DNA of 64,000 bases, taken from the NCBI RefSeq assembly GCF_038070105.1, contig NZ_JBBPBZ010000001.1, positions 248,001 through 312,000 of the forward strand. The letters are read 5' to 3'. The first letter of the stretch is position 1. The number at the start of each line of letters is the position of its first letter. Both the position numbers and the translations under genes were made by a program. Positions 27,820 through 36,559 of the stretch are shown here, one piece after another. The stretch is from Methylocystis sp. IM3. Lineage in GTDB: Bacteria > Pseudomonadota > Alphaproteobacteria > Rhizobiales > Beijerinckiaceae. The notes beneath the pieces were generated by a model. It saw only the letters and a program-made list of their open reading frames with translations, had not been told where the DNA came from and searched no databases.

Positions 27820-28767
27820 ATGGGGATGCAGGAAGCAACAGCCGAGCTCGACCCCTATTCGCAGATGCTCATCAAGGCTGTCGACGCCGTTTCGCCCGCC
27901 GTCGTCAGACTCGAAGCTGGTCACGGCGACAAACGGGCGAGCGCCGGTTCGGGCGTCATTGTCTCTTCAGACGGATTTTTGCTGACAAATAGCCATGTCG
28001 TCCGCGGCGCGCGTCGAGTCGAAGCGACGACGATCGAGGGGCGTGTGTTATCCGCCCGTCTGCTGGGAGACGACCCAGACACGGACCTGGCCCTGTTGCG
28101 GATCGACGAGAGCTTCTCCCTCCCTGCTGCGCGACTCGGCGACTCCCGCCGTCTCAAGCGCGGGCAATTGGCGCTCGCCATTGGAAATCCCTTAGGCCTC
28201 GAAGCGAGTGTAACGGTCGGGGTCATATCGGCTTTGGGCCGCAGCCTCCCCTCGCGAACAGGCAGACAAATAGAAGACGTCATCCAGACGGACGCCGCGT
28301 TGAATCCCGGCAATTCAGGCGGCCCTTTGATCACGACCGCAGGCGACGTGGTCGGCATTAACACGGCGATCATAAGGGCCGCGCAAGGAATCTGTTTCGC
28401 GGTCGCCTCCAGCACTGCGGAATTCGTGATGAGCGAGATCATCCGGCATGGGCGCGTGCGAAGGGGCTACATCGGCATCGGCACCGCGACCGTTTCCGTG
28501 CCCCGCCGCATCGCATTGAGACTCGACATCGAACAGGAAAAAGGGGCCTCGATCAGCGCCATCGAACCGAACGGCCCAGCTTGGGAATCAGGCCTGATGA
28601 CGCGGGACATTATTCTGCGCGTCGACGACAAAATCGTTTCTGGCGCTGACGATCTCATGAGAAACCTCAGCGCGGATGTGATCGGACGCGTCGTTGCATT
28701 TGACGTCTTGCGCCGTTCTGAATTGAAGCGCTTTTGGGTCGGGCCCAAGGAGCGCCGCGCCGCATGA
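27820..28767 (+). CDS. HtrA-like trypsin/PDZ protease without signal peptide
   Basis: 315 residues from ATG 27820; TTG 27769 would give 332 and overlap osmC. Chymotrypsin-fold serine protease with the triad at about His59 (TNSHVV), Asp89 (DTDLALL) and Ser166 (NPGNSGGPL), then one PDZ domain (about residues 225-305: GASISAIEPNGPAWESGL, DIILRVDDKIV). DegP/HtrA proteins are normally periplasmic; here no signal peptide is visible from either start, so it is either cytoplasmic or exported by another route. Likely a protein-quality role next to OsmC. Confidence 0.88.
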   Translation: MGMQEATAELDPYSQMLIKAVDAVSPAVVRLEAGHGDKRASAGSGVIVSSDGFLLTNSHVVRGARRVEATTIEGRVLSARLLGDDPDTDLALLRIDESFSLPAARLGDSRRLKRGQLALAIGNPLGLEASVTVGVISALGRSLPSRTGRQIEDVIQTDAALNPGNSGGPLITTAGDVVGINTAIIRAAQGICFAVASSTAEFVMSEIIRHGRVRRGYIGIGTATVSVPRRIALRLDIEQEKGASISAIEPNGPAWESGLMTRDIILRVDDKIVSGADDLMRNLSADVIGRVVAFDVLRRSELKRFWVGPKERRAA

Positions 28768-29014
28768 GTTTCTATTTACGAAACATGCGGCCGCCGCCCC
28801 AAGCGCAGAGCTTGGATTACGCGAGCTACGGGAGAAACGAGATTTGCCATAGATTTTGAATTTTCCACTCTCCCCGAGATCCTCCTGAGCCATGCTGACG
28901 TCTAGTTTTGCTTGTGCTCCTCTAAAAACTCGAGGAGAGCTCGCGATTGTTCGACATCGAGTTTCCTCGAGATTTGCGAAAACCCCACAGCCGCTCGATA
29001 TTCGAAGGGACCGT
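28768..29014. other. Gap between protease gene and the next frames
   Basis: About 250 bases with no supported gene. Contains short A/T-richer parts (GATTTGCCATAGATTTTGAATTTTCC, split here for length: begins about 28842) that could hold a promoter or terminator; no clear hairpin. Confidence 0.25.
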
Positions 29015-29308
29015 TCAGATTTTGGCGTTAAGCTCAGACCCAAGGATGTCGCCGACATAACGAGCCACATGCAGTTGCGCCCACCGCACCATCTTCAGGA
29101 ACGCGTGAGCGGCCTCGATAGCGTCTTCGAGCTGGTCGAGCTCGAAGCCAAGCTTCATGTCTTGCTCGACGGCTAGCCTTCCGTATTGGTCATCCGCAGC
29201 GGAGCGGCCGACAAGCCGTCGACGGCGCCTTGATAATTTCTGGAGGATTTGCACGGCTGCGGTTCCAGCGAGCCACGGAGCCGTAAACGCTCCCGAAGGC
29301 GTGCTCAT
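29015..29308 (-). CDS. Hypothetical protein, tentative
   Basis: 97 codons. The second half (LGFELDQLEDAIEAAHAFLK, WAQLHVARYVGDILGSELN) has the amphipathic helical look of a real protein; the first half is Arg-rich. No ribosome binding site stands out and no family is recognised. Its 5' end overlaps the start region of the HAD gene on the other strand, so both starts cannot be right as drawn. Confidence 0.3.
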   Translation of the reverse strand: MSTPSGAFTAPWLAGTAAVQILQKLSRRRRRLVGRSAADDQYGRLAVEQDMKLGFELDQLEDAIEAAHAFLKMVRWAQLHVARYVGDILGSELNAKI

Positions 29309-30080
29309 TGATCTTGATGCCGTCGTTTACGTGGGAGACGCGGCCTTGCCTGGCTCGCTGGAAGCAATCGAAAGGCTTCGAGCTGCGGGGCTTCCTTACC
29401 GCTTCGTGACGAATACGACGAGACGTCCCCTCCGGCGCATCGTCGAGGATCTGCCGCGCCTGGGGCTCTCGGTCTCGCCTGAAGAAATCTACACGCCGGC
29501 GGCTTTGGCGCGATCCTTCCTGCTCCAAAGAGGCCTCGCGCCATTTCTTGTGACGCATCCCGATCTGCAGGAGGAGTTCGCGGATATTGCGGCGGGGAGC
29601 GGAGAAGCGGTGGTCATAGGCGATGCGGGTGAGTTCTTTACATACGACCTTTTGAACCGCGCGTATCGCAAGATCATCGGCGGGGCCGTCTTCCTGGCGC
29701 TGGCGAAAAACCGGTGCTTTCTCGACCGCGATGGCGAACTGAGCCTCGATGCGGGCCGGTTCGTGAAGGGGCTCGAATTTGCCTCTGGCCGTGAGGCTTT
29801 GGTGCTGGGCAAGCCTTCGCCGACGTTCTTCAGTCTTGCTGTATCCGGGCTCCATCGCCCCGCCGATCGGGTGGCGATGATCGGCGATGACGCTGAGGCC
29901 GATGTCGGCGGCGCGATGGCCGCAGGCTTGATGGGCGTTCTCGTCCGGACAGGAAAGTACCAGACAGGACGGGAGGCGCGGCTCCCCCAGCGGCCCACCT
30001 TTGTGGCGGAGAATCTCGAGGCCGCCGTCGTTTGGCTGTTGGAATCCCCTGAACGCGAAGCCCCACCAGAGACACGATGA
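29301..30080 (+). CDS. HAD-superfamily class IIA phosphatase (LHPP/NagD-like)
   Basis: 259 residues if GTG 29301 is used; the frame is open to ATG 29157, but those 48 residues are Ser/Arg-rich and unlike the family, which begins right before the nucleophile motif. Motif I is LIDLDAVVYVGD (the usual Gly after the second Asp is Ala), motif II FVTNTTRRP, motif III LGKPSPTFF with the Lys, motif IV MIGDDAEADVGGAMAAGL. Similar to the TIGR01458 group. Cytoplasmic small-molecule or protein phosphatase; substrate unknown. Confidence 0.82.
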   Translation: MLIDLDAVVYVGDAALPGSLEAIERLRAAGLPYRFVTNTTRRPLRRIVEDLPRLGLSVSPEEIYTPAALARSFLLQRGLAPFLVTHPDLQEEFADIAAGSGEAVVIGDAGEFFTYDLLNRAYRKIIGGAVFLALAKNRCFLDRDGELSLDAGRFVKGLEFASGREALVLGKPSPTFFSLAVSGLHRPADRVAMIGDDAEADVGGAMAAGLMGVLVRTGKYQTGREARLPQRPTFVAENLEAAVVWLLESPEREAPPETR

Positions 30081-30225
30081 ATTCAGCAACGCCCGGCATC
30101 GCACTCACGGATCCGAATCGTCAACGACAGCTCAAGGAATCCGATCGCCCTGTTGCACACCGGAGCCTTGTAGACTTTCTGCGCCGTAATGAGCCGCATA
30201 TTTGCGCATTTGAGGCCATGGCCTG

Positions 30226-30792
30226 TTATTGCCCGTGTGCCTGACCGCTCCCTGGATGGTCGCGGCGCCTGAGTTCCGGTTCGACAAGCTCGTATCTAAT
30301 CAGAAATTTCAGGGCTCTGCTCCAGGACTCGTCCGTCTCGCCACGCAGATCGGTCTGCGAAACATGGACAAGCCCCCCCGTGCGCGCATCGCGGATTCGA
30401 AGTTCCAGATATTGCTCCATGACGCTAATCTTCCGGAAGAATCCCACGAAGGACATGTCGGCGCCCAGATCGCGAGCTGCGTCGGCGTCACAACCGTTGC
30501 ATTTTCGAAGCCAATGGTCGGCGACCGTCGGGCTAGCAGACGCGTTGACATCGACAAGCTCGAACAGGCCAGACCGCGAAAGCAGGTCGCGGACCAGCGT
30601 GGTCATGCGTTGAAGGCGCGCCGTTTCGGCCGCGCTCTCTCCCGCGATTGGGCCGCCGGTGCTGAAGTCGTCTAATTCGAGATCAAACACGGCGAGCTTG
30701 ATTGGGCGCGATGACTCGGTCGCCGCCGCTGGGGTCAGGGCAAGCAAAGCGACGATCGCGCACGCCCTGAGAAGGTTTTTAAGCGATCCCAT
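30226..30792 (-). CDS. DUF2380 secreted protein
   Basis: 188 residues from the ATG at 30792, behind GGGAGAAATCAG; the frame is open to 30966 without support. Signal peptide LLRACAIVALLALTPAAAT, then KLAVFDLELDDFSTGG, characteristic of DUF2380 (about 170-200 residues, function unknown). CNGCDADAARDLGAD in the middle carries the two cysteines of the mature part. Lies just after the response regulator on the same strand, so it may be controlled by or act with the two-component pair. In my memory, DUF2380 genes often sit near FlhSR-like regulators in methylotrophic alphaproteobacteria. Confidence 0.75.
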   Translation of the reverse strand: MGSLKNLLRACAIVALLALTPAAATESSRPIKLAVFDLELDDFSTGGPIAGESAAETARLQRMTTLVRDLLSRSGLFELVDVNASASPTVADHWLRKCNGCDADAARDLGADMSFVGFFRKISVMEQYLELRIRDARTGGLVHVSQTDLRGETDESWSRALKFLIRYELVEPELRRRDHPGSGQAHGQ

Positions 30793-30917
30793 CTGATTTC
30801 TCCCGTTCGACATAAAACGCGGAAGAAATATGGACAGGCCAGCGTCTATTGGCTTAGGCGAGGCTCCCGTTAGCAGCCGGGCAAATCTCCTTGGAGAGCG
30901 CAACATGCCAGACTTGT

Positions 30918-31568
30918 TCAGCCCGCATTCTCGGTGTCGACTAATCCTGAGCCAATGGCCAGCCAAACGAGATGTGCGTCGGTCCGCGCGCCGACCTTCG
31001 ACTTGATCTGGTAATGATAATTCTGAACGGTCTTTGTGCTGAGATTGAGCAAGGCGGCAATCTCGTCCGTCGTCCTGCCCATGGCGATCAGTCTCAGGAG
31101 TTCCGTCTCGCGTGGACCGAGGTCCGCGATGACGGACCGGTTGTCGCCAAGGCGTTCGGCGGCGATTTGCCGCGCGACGTCGTTGCTGAGCGCGCGGCCG
31201 CCGTTCGCAACCGTCCTAACGGCCTTTATGAGATCGCTTGCGTCGCTGCTCTTGGTGACATAGCCCGCGGCGCCCGCCTCGAACGCCTTTAGCGCGAAGG
31301 CCGATCCGCTATGCATGGTGAACACGAGGATACGTGCGTTCTTGTCCCACTGGCGGATGTGGCGAAGCCCTTCGAGCCCGCCGGCGCCAGGCATGGAGAG
31401 ATCCATGATGACGACATCGGGCGAGATGTCACGGTAAAGCTGATAGGCAGCGGCCGCATTGTCCGCTTCGCCGACGACACGGAAGCCGGGTTGGCGCTCC
31501 AAGAGCCTGCGGTAGCCTTCGCGCACGATCGGGTGGTCGTCGACAAGTATGATGGCCACGGCGCTCAT
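30918..31568 (-). CDS. NarL/FixJ-type response regulator (FlhR/MoxX-like)
   Basis: 216 residues. Receiver domain with acidic pocket DDHPIVREG (Asp10/11), phospho-acceptor Asp56 in VIMDLSMPG, and Lys in YVTKSS; C-terminal LuxR-type HTH LGPRETELLRLIAMGRTTDE, followed by LNLSTKTVQNYHYQIKSKVG. ATG at 31568 overlaps the kinase stop by four bases. Closest known type by my reading is FlhR/MoxX, which with FlhS/MoxY controls formaldehyde and methanol oxidation genes in Paracoccus; the assignment to that role is inference. Confidence 0.88.
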   Translation of the reverse strand: MSAVAIILVDDHPIVREGYRRLLERQPGFRVVGEADNAAAAYQLYRDISPDVVIMDLSMPGAGGLEGLRHIRQWDKNARILVFTMHSGSAFALKAFEAGAAGYVTKSSDASDLIKAVRTVANGGRALSNDVARQIAAERLGDNRSVIADLGPRETELLRLIAMGRTTDEIAALLNLSTKTVQNYHYQIKSKVGARTDAHLVWLAIGSGLVDTENAG

Positions 31569-32959
31569 GCCGTCGCGAGTCCCGGTGGCGCCGTTCCGCC
31601 CGGCGGGGAGAGCGGAATCCGCGCGGCGATGAGAAGACCATGGGCCGAACGGCCGATGGAAAGGCTGCCGCCCAAAGCGGCGATGCGCTCGCGCATCCCC
31701 AATATGCCGTGGCCGGCGGACGCCTTCACGCTCGCCGGATCGCCGCCGCCGTCGTCCTCGACCGTCATGGCGATCTGGCCATCGCTCGACCGCCCGCTTT
31801 CGATGCTCAGGCGGATGTCGCTTGGGCGGCCATGACGCATGGCGTTGGTGAGGCATTCCTGCGCAATGCGGTAGACGCTGATTGAGACCGCGCGTGGCAG
31901 GGCTTTGAGATTGCCTGCGAGATCGAGATGCACTTTTGCCCGCGATTGAGGCCGCGCGTTCCATCCTGCGACGAGTTGAACCAGGCACGCCTCGAGCCCC
32001 AGTTCCTCCAGGTCCTGGGATCGAAGGCGCGCCAGCGCTTCGCGCAGAGTCGTCATCATCCGTTTTGCGACTCCGGAAATCGAACGCGCATCCTCGGCGA
32101 GATCGGGCCGATCCAAAGCGCCGGCCTCTATGGAGGCCGCGAACGCGAGTGTCGCGGTCAGGCACTGGCCAAATTCGTCGTGAAGGTCACGCGCGAGAGC
32201 GCGCCGCTCCTCCTCCTGAACCTCGAACAGGCGCTTGGTGAGGGCCGTACGCTCGGCGGCCGTCTGCGCAAGGCGCTCGGCGAGATCGTTGGCCGCCTCG
32301 GCGATGAGCCCGAACTCGGCCGCCTGATAGGCGATGGGACGTCGGTAATTGCCATCTTGCAGACGCCGCAATCCCTCGATGATCGTCTGCGTCGGCGCCA
32401 GCGCCCTGGCGATGGCCATGGCGGCCAAGAGGCAGATCGCAGCCGCCATGGAGGCCGCGACGCCGAGGACGACGGAGATCTGGCCCCAGGCCTGACGGAC
32501 TGCCGCATCGGCGTTGGCGATGGCGACGACGATGCCGGTCTCCGGCGCTCGGACGGTGAGTTGCCGGGCCACCGGCCTCTCGGGGCCGAAAACCTCCCTG
32601 TAGGCGCGCGCGAACCATTCCGGCGCCGACGCGCCGACGCCTTCGAGACGGCTGCACAGTTGGCGCGGCTCGTCTCCCGCCGGGGCGAATGCGAGACACA
32701 CGCCGGGGGAGACGAGCTTCAGCGTTGAGAGCGACTCCCAGTTCGGAACGGGCAGCACCTTGTCGCGCCGCATGCTGCCGCGCCACAGAATCTCCCGCCA
32801 GAACAGGTTCTCGAGCTCGAAGGCGACACGGTCCGCCGTGGCGACGGTCTCGGCTTCGACGTTCTTGTGGGCGTCGATCATGACGTACGCCGAGGTCGCT
32901 ATGAGCGTTATGGCGGCGATTACGATGAGCTGAGCGATCAATTGAACAATGAGGCGCAT
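31565..32959 (-). CDS. HisKA_3 sensor histidine kinase (FlhS/MoxY-like)
   Basis: 464 residues. N-terminal transmembrane helix (LIVIAAITLIATSAYVMI), periplasmic sensor about residues 30-155 with a pair of Cys (88, 102), second helix about 160-185, HAMP about 186-238, then RRALARDLHDEFGQCLTA with phospho-accepting His260 of the NarX/UhpB class, and HATPase with SVYRIAQECLTNAMRHG (N box) and HGILGMRERIAALGG (G box). Cotranscribed with the regulator. The stop ATGA overlap shows coupling. Divergent from the cupin gene at 33228. Confidence 0.9.
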   Translation of the reverse strand: MRLIVQLIAQLIVIAAITLIATSAYVMIDAHKNVEAETVATADRVAFELENLFWREILWRGSMRRDKVLPVPNWESLSTLKLVSPGVCLAFAPAGDEPRQLCSRLEGVGASAPEWFARAYREVFGPERPVARQLTVRAPETGIVVAIANADAAVRQAWGQISVVLGVAASMAAAICLLAAMAIARALAPTQTIIEGLRRLQDGNYRRPIAYQAAEFGLIAEAANDLAERLAQTAAERTALTKRLFEVQEEERRALARDLHDEFGQCLTATLAFAASIEAGALDRPDLAEDARSISGVAKRMMTTLREALARLRSQDLEELGLEACLVQLVAGWNARPQSRAKVHLDLAGNLKALPRAVSISVYRIAQECLTNAMRHGRPSDIRLSIESGRSSDGQIAMTVEDDGGGDPASVKASAGHGILGMRERIAALGGSLSIGRSAHGLLIAARIPLSPPGGTAPPGLATA

Positions 32960-33049
32960 GAACGGCGCTCCGCAGCTTGGCGCGAAGTCTGAAGTCTAGC
33001 CGTCGGCGCGTGCGCCGCCAATGCATAAGCCGGCGCATCCGCGAAAATC

Positions 33050-33062
33050 GGGCAAATTGCCC
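33050..33062. promoter_or_regulatory. Palindrome GGGCAAATTGCCC, candidate operator
   Basis: Perfect 6-bp arms around one central base. It lies in the 268-bp gap between the divergent kinase (start 32959) and cupin gene (start 33228). A second near-copy is at 33133-33145. The two-component regulator encoded next door is the obvious candidate to bind, but that is inference. Confidence 0.5.
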
Positions 33063-33132
33063 AACGCCGGTCGCTCGCAGGAGAGCTCAGTCCTCTGGTT
33101 CGGCGGCGCGAGGGGGCCTCGATTCACAGACC

Positions 33133-33145
33133 GGGCAAATTCCCC
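33133..33145. promoter_or_regulatory. Near-palindrome GGGCAAATTCCCC, second candidate operator
   Basis: Differs from the site at 33050 by one base (G to C in the right arm). The two are 83 bases apart, about eight helical turns. A weaker third relative, GGGCATCCTGCC, begins at 33156. All three lie upstream of the cupin gene. Confidence 0.45.
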
Positions 33146-33227
33146 GGCCGAATCCGGGCATCCTGCCATAGGCGCTCGCCGCCGGATTTCTCAAAATCTA
33201 AGCGGAAACCCCACGAGGAATAGGATC

Positions 33228-33659
33228 ATGTCCGAGTTTGCCTTCGACGACCGCAATATCCGCTGGAAACAGATCGACGGAATCGATTATTTGTCGCTGT
33301 CGGTTCTGGACTTCGACGAAAAAAACGAAGTCATTCACGTCGTCTTCAAATTTGCCGCAAATCAGCAAATTATTCTTCACCGGCATCTGACCCTGAACAA
33401 AACAATGACGCTCCAGGGCGAGCATCGTCTTTATCATCTCGACGGGCGGCTGAAGGAAATCAGGCCGACGGGGCGCTTCACGGTCGCGCCGCCCTCCGAC
33501 GAGCCGCACCGCGAAGGCGGGGGCGATCAGGATGCGGTTGTTCTCTTTGCCATCTACGGGAAAGGCTCCCTCTACCAGGCGCTCGATGATGACTCGAACG
33601 TCATCCGAGATCTCACACTGGAGGACTTTGCCGGCCTCTACGATCGCGACGGGAACTGA
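33228..33659 (+). CDS. Cupin-like protein
   Basis: 143 residues from ATG 33228. Beta-rich with ANQQIILHRHLTLNKTMTLQ and GEHRLYHLDGRLKEIRPTGR, which fit a single cupin barrel (His-His pair and a later Glu/His as possible metal ligands), followed by an acidic C-terminus ending LEDFAGLYDRDGN. Similar small cupins occur beside membrane proteins in alphaproteobacteria; function unknown. Three bases before the next membrane-protein gene, so an operon. Confidence 0.6.
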   Translation: MSEFAFDDRNIRWKQIDGIDYLSLSVLDFDEKNEVIHVVFKFAANQQIILHRHLTLNKTMTLQGEHRLYHLDGRLKEIRPTGRFTVAPPSDEPHREGGGDQDAVVLFAIYGKGSLYQALDDDSNVIRDLTLEDFAGLYDRDGN

Positions 33660-33662
33660 ATC

Positions 33663-34079
33663 ATGTGGCTCTCCGCTTTCGCCGTTTCTGGCGCTCTTTG
33701 CCTTTCGATGGCTTTGATCGAAGCGTGGCTGCTCGTCGCGCTGCTCGCGCCCACCGGCGCGGCGCTCCAGCGAATTCTTCCCAACCGGGCGGATCTCGTC
33801 CGCTCTCATATCGACTATCTGATGATGGCGTTGTTTCTCTTCGTCTTCTATGGATTGTGCCGGCTCACCGGCGCGGCGCCGCCGAACTGGTTGATCGCCG
33901 CGGCGTGTTTTGGCGCCTTTTTCAACCCCTTCGCCTTTCTGGTGCACGCCATGCGGCCGGATTACAAAGCAGCGCCCCCAGCGGGCTTGTTCGCCGCGAT
34001 CATCTCGAGTTGTGTGGCGACGACGATCGGCTTTGCGGCGGCGGCGTGGACAATCGCGGCCGCCGTCGTGTTTTCGTGA
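33663..34079 (+). CDS. Four-helix membrane protein, unknown
   Basis: 138 residues, four clear transmembrane helices: LCLSMALIEAWLLVALLA, YLMMALFLFVFYGLCRL, LIAAACFGAFFNPFAFL and GLFAAIISSCVATTIGFAAA. A conserved-looking Glu in the first helix, and a His-Ala-Met-Arg loop (LVHAMRPDY). No family recognised. Coupled to the cupin gene by a three-base gap. Confidence 0.65.
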   Translation: MWLSAFAVSGALCLSMALIEAWLLVALLAPTGAALQRILPNRADLVRSHIDYLMMALFLFVFYGLCRLTGAAPPNWLIAAACFGAFFNPFAFLVHAMRPDYKAAPPAGLFAAIISSCVATTIGFAAAAWTIAAAVVFS

Positions 34080-34108
34080 AGGGCCAGTAGCAGCGTGCAG
34101 CAGAGAAA

Positions 34109-34130
34109 GCGGCCCCGGCGTCCGGGCCGC
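34109..34130. terminator. GC hairpin after the membrane-protein gene
   Basis: GCGGCCC (34109-34115) pairs with GGGCCGC (34124-34130) around an 8-base loop. No T-run follows, so it may be a Rho-type or bidirectional stop between this operon and the convergent MAPEG gene rather than a strict intrinsic terminator. Confidence 0.4.
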
Positions 34131-34157
34131 AGTAACGCAGCAGCATCTTAAGCCAAT

Positions 34158-34565
34158 CTACGCCAAGCCAACGATGTGCAGAAACAACGCCGCCTGTGCG
34201 CCGAACCCGATCAGGAAGGCGATGGTGCGTAGGATCGGCGCTCCGAGGGCGTAGACGATCGCATGTGCGACCCGGCTCCAGAAATACAGCGCGCAGGCCT
34301 GCGCCGTCATTGGCGCGCCAATGCCGAGCGCATGGACGGCGAGCGCCAGCGGCGCGAACACGACGAGGTTCTCGACGGCGTTGTGGTGGGCGCTCGCCAG
34401 CCGATAAGCCCAATCGACGTGCGGCTGCGCGCCGCGCTGGGGGTTCTTCAACGTCGGCCACACGCCAATCTCGTAAAAGCGGTTAAGGACGATTGGAATC
34501 CACAATAAGCCGGTAAAGGCTGCGGACAGGGCGACTTAAGTCAATTCAGGGGTCTGGTTGGTCAT
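34158..34565 (-). pseudogene. MAPEG-family membrane protein with premature stop
   Basis: From ATG 34565 the frame reads MTNQTPELT, then TAA at 34536-34538, then VALSAAFTGLLWIPIVLNRF and continues intact to the end (SAHHNAVENLVVFAPLALAV, the MAPEG signature). One nonsense codon at position 10 separates the start from a complete four-helix protein of 136 codons. Rescue from a TTG at 34505 would remove half of the first helix. MAPEG proteins are membrane glutathione-dependent or eicosanoid-type enzymes; bacterial roles are largely unknown. Confidence 0.75.
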
Positions 34566-34679
34566 TAGGCTTCTCCAGGCGCGATCAGCCGCGCCGGCTG
34601 CAACGGAGAAAAGAGCTACGCCTCTGCGGCAATCTTATCTATGATCGCGCCGCTCGTTTTCTTGACCGGAACGACTGTC

Positions 34680-35666
34680 ATGCGCCTCGCGGATCCGTTG
34701 GACGACGCCTTGGATGATCTACGCATCTCCGGCTCGGTGCTGGTTCACGAGACTTACCAACCGCCCTGGGCCGTCGACGTGCCGGCAGAGTCGAGGCTTC
34801 GCTGCCTTCTCGGCGTGGGGCCGGACATGCGGGTGTTGCCGTTTCACCTGGCCCGTCGTGGCGGCTTCGATCTGTCGCGCGAGGGCGAGACAGTAGGTCG
34901 GGTGGAGGCGCCCGAGCTTTTGCTGCTGCCGGGCGGGTCGGCGCATCGCCTGTCCAATGGCGATGTCGCACAGTCGGCGGCGTTGGAAACGATCTTAAGC
35001 GACGCCAACCGGATTGGCACGCCAAAGGACGAACCGGGGGCGACAGAGCTAATCTGCGGCGCCTTCGTCATTCGAGCGACTCCGCTCAACCCGCTGTTGG
35101 GCGCGCTGCCGTCCGCGCTCAAAGTCCCGGCAGGCGGGGTCGAGGCCAGCCCGGCGCTGGCCGGCGCCGCGGCGATGCTGGCGGCGGAGTGCGGGCGGCG
35201 CTCCCGCAACGGCTTTACCGCCCAGCGCCTTTTGGAAGTGCTCTGCGCCGAGGCGATACGTTCGTTTCAGCAGCGCCAGCGCGCGCGAGACGCAGGCTGG
35301 TTTCGGGGGCTGGCTGACCCGAAGATTTCAGAGGCGGTGCGTTATGTGCACGCCGATCCCGGCGCAGATTGGAGCGTGGAGGCGCTGGCGGCGCGGGTTG
35401 CGTTGTCTCCCTCTCGCTTTGCGGCTCGCTTCCGGGAGACCATGGGGGAAAGCGTCATGGCCTATGTCGGCCGATGGCGCCTCAATGTCGCCTGTCGCCT
35501 TCTCCGCGAGACGGAGTCGCCTCTTGATCGCATCGCCGAGCGCGTTGGATATGAGAGCGTCCCCGCGTTTAGCCGCGCGTTCAAGGCTCAAGTCGGTCGC
35601 CCACCGGCCCAATGGCGTCGAAAAAGGGCGACCGCCTTCGCGAAAAGTCGGGAGCCAGCAGAATAG
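34680..35666 (+). CDS. AraC-family transcriptional regulator (cupin_6 sensor domain)
   Basis: 328 residues from ATG 34680, where the usual family start LADPLDDALDDLRISGSVL begins; ATG 34641 would add 13 hydrophobic residues. N-terminal cupin domain (about 1-185), then two HTH motifs: WSVEALAARVALSPSRFAAR and PLDRIAERVGYESVPAFSRA, ending FKAQVGRPPAQWRR. Such regulators often control an adjacent oxidoreductase or transporter; neighbours here (MAPEG pseudogene, EamA half) are damaged, so its target may be lost. Confidence 0.88.
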   Translation: MRLADPLDDALDDLRISGSVLVHETYQPPWAVDVPAESRLRCLLGVGPDMRVLPFHLARRGGFDLSREGETVGRVEAPELLLLPGGSAHRLSNGDVAQSAALETILSDANRIGTPKDEPGATELICGAFVIRATPLNPLLGALPSALKVPAGGVEASPALAGAAAMLAAECGRRSRNGFTAQRLLEVLCAEAIRSFQQRQRARDAGWFRGLADPKISEAVRYVHADPGADWSVEALAARVALSPSRFAARFRETMGESVMAYVGRWRLNVACRLLRETESPLDRIAERVGYESVPAFSRAFKAQVGRPPAQWRRKRATAFAKSREPAE

Positions 35667-36049
35667 CGAGCGCGGATCGCGGCTAAACATTGCCCTTCTC
35701 GGCGCGGAGCAGGAACTACGACTCTCCTATCCATGGTTTTGGGGTCGCTTGATGACCTCATCAACCGTCCCCTGCTCACGCCCGGCAAGGTGCGCAACCT
35801 GCCCCTCAAGAGTCGCTTTTCGCCGCGTCAGAGAGCGGCACCCTCTTTGAAAGGCGACAGGCTAACGAATTCACTTCGGGAGCCCAGAATGGCGGCTTGC
35901 TTCTTTGGACCAAAAACAGTCGCGGCGTGGAAATCGCGAAAGGCTCTCCGCCGCGAGCCCCGCAGTCCACGCGAATGGGGCAAGCAACAACGCCGGCGCC
36001 GGCCGTCACGGTATTAGAATCCCTCCCCTTCGGGTAAGCCCCTCAGGAC
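35667..36049. other. Stretch without a supported gene
   Basis: About 380 bases of low-complexity frames on both strands, no family, no hairpin of note. Confidence 0.3.
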
Positions 36050-36559
36050 TCACCGCGCAGGGCTGCTCGAAGCCTGGTGGACGCCATGAAGCATGAGAAT
36101 TGTGCCGAAGAGCTGCAGGGCGGTGATAGCTTCCCCGAGCAGAAACCAGGCCATCAGGAGGGTCGCGATCGGCCCAGTCGCGCCAATGATCGCGGTATGC
36201 GCCGCGCCGATCCGTGCGATCTCTTCCGAAGTAAGAAAGCTTGGCAGGATGGCCGAAAAGATCCCAAGCGCCAATCCATAGCCATAGACGGCCGCAGGTT
36301 GCTCCAGCAGATCGAAGCGGGGATTTGAAAGGCCGTAATGCAAATACACACCGCCCGTCGCCGCCAGCATGGCGAGCGCGGTATAGCGCTTGGCGCCGAG
36401 ACGCCCAATGATCGTCTGACTACCAATGAGATAGACCGCATAGGCGACGGCGCTCAAAAGTACTAGCAACACGCCTTCTCCCCAGCGCGACGCTGCGGCG
36501 GCCTTCGCGCGGTCGAGCAGCGACGCTGACCCCCAGTGCGTACTACTGCGCACCTCCAA
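36050..36559 (-). pseudogene. EamA/DMT transporter, C-terminal half only
   Basis: About 169 codons with five transmembrane helices matching the second EamA repeat: GEGVLLVLLSAVAYAVYLIG, then SFLTSEEIARIGAAHTAIIG and TLLMAWFLLGEAITALQLFG. Normal DMT exporters have ten helices in two repeats (about 290-300 residues). The N-terminal repeat is absent; upstream (36560-36815) there is no trace of it. Remnant. Confidence 0.7.
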
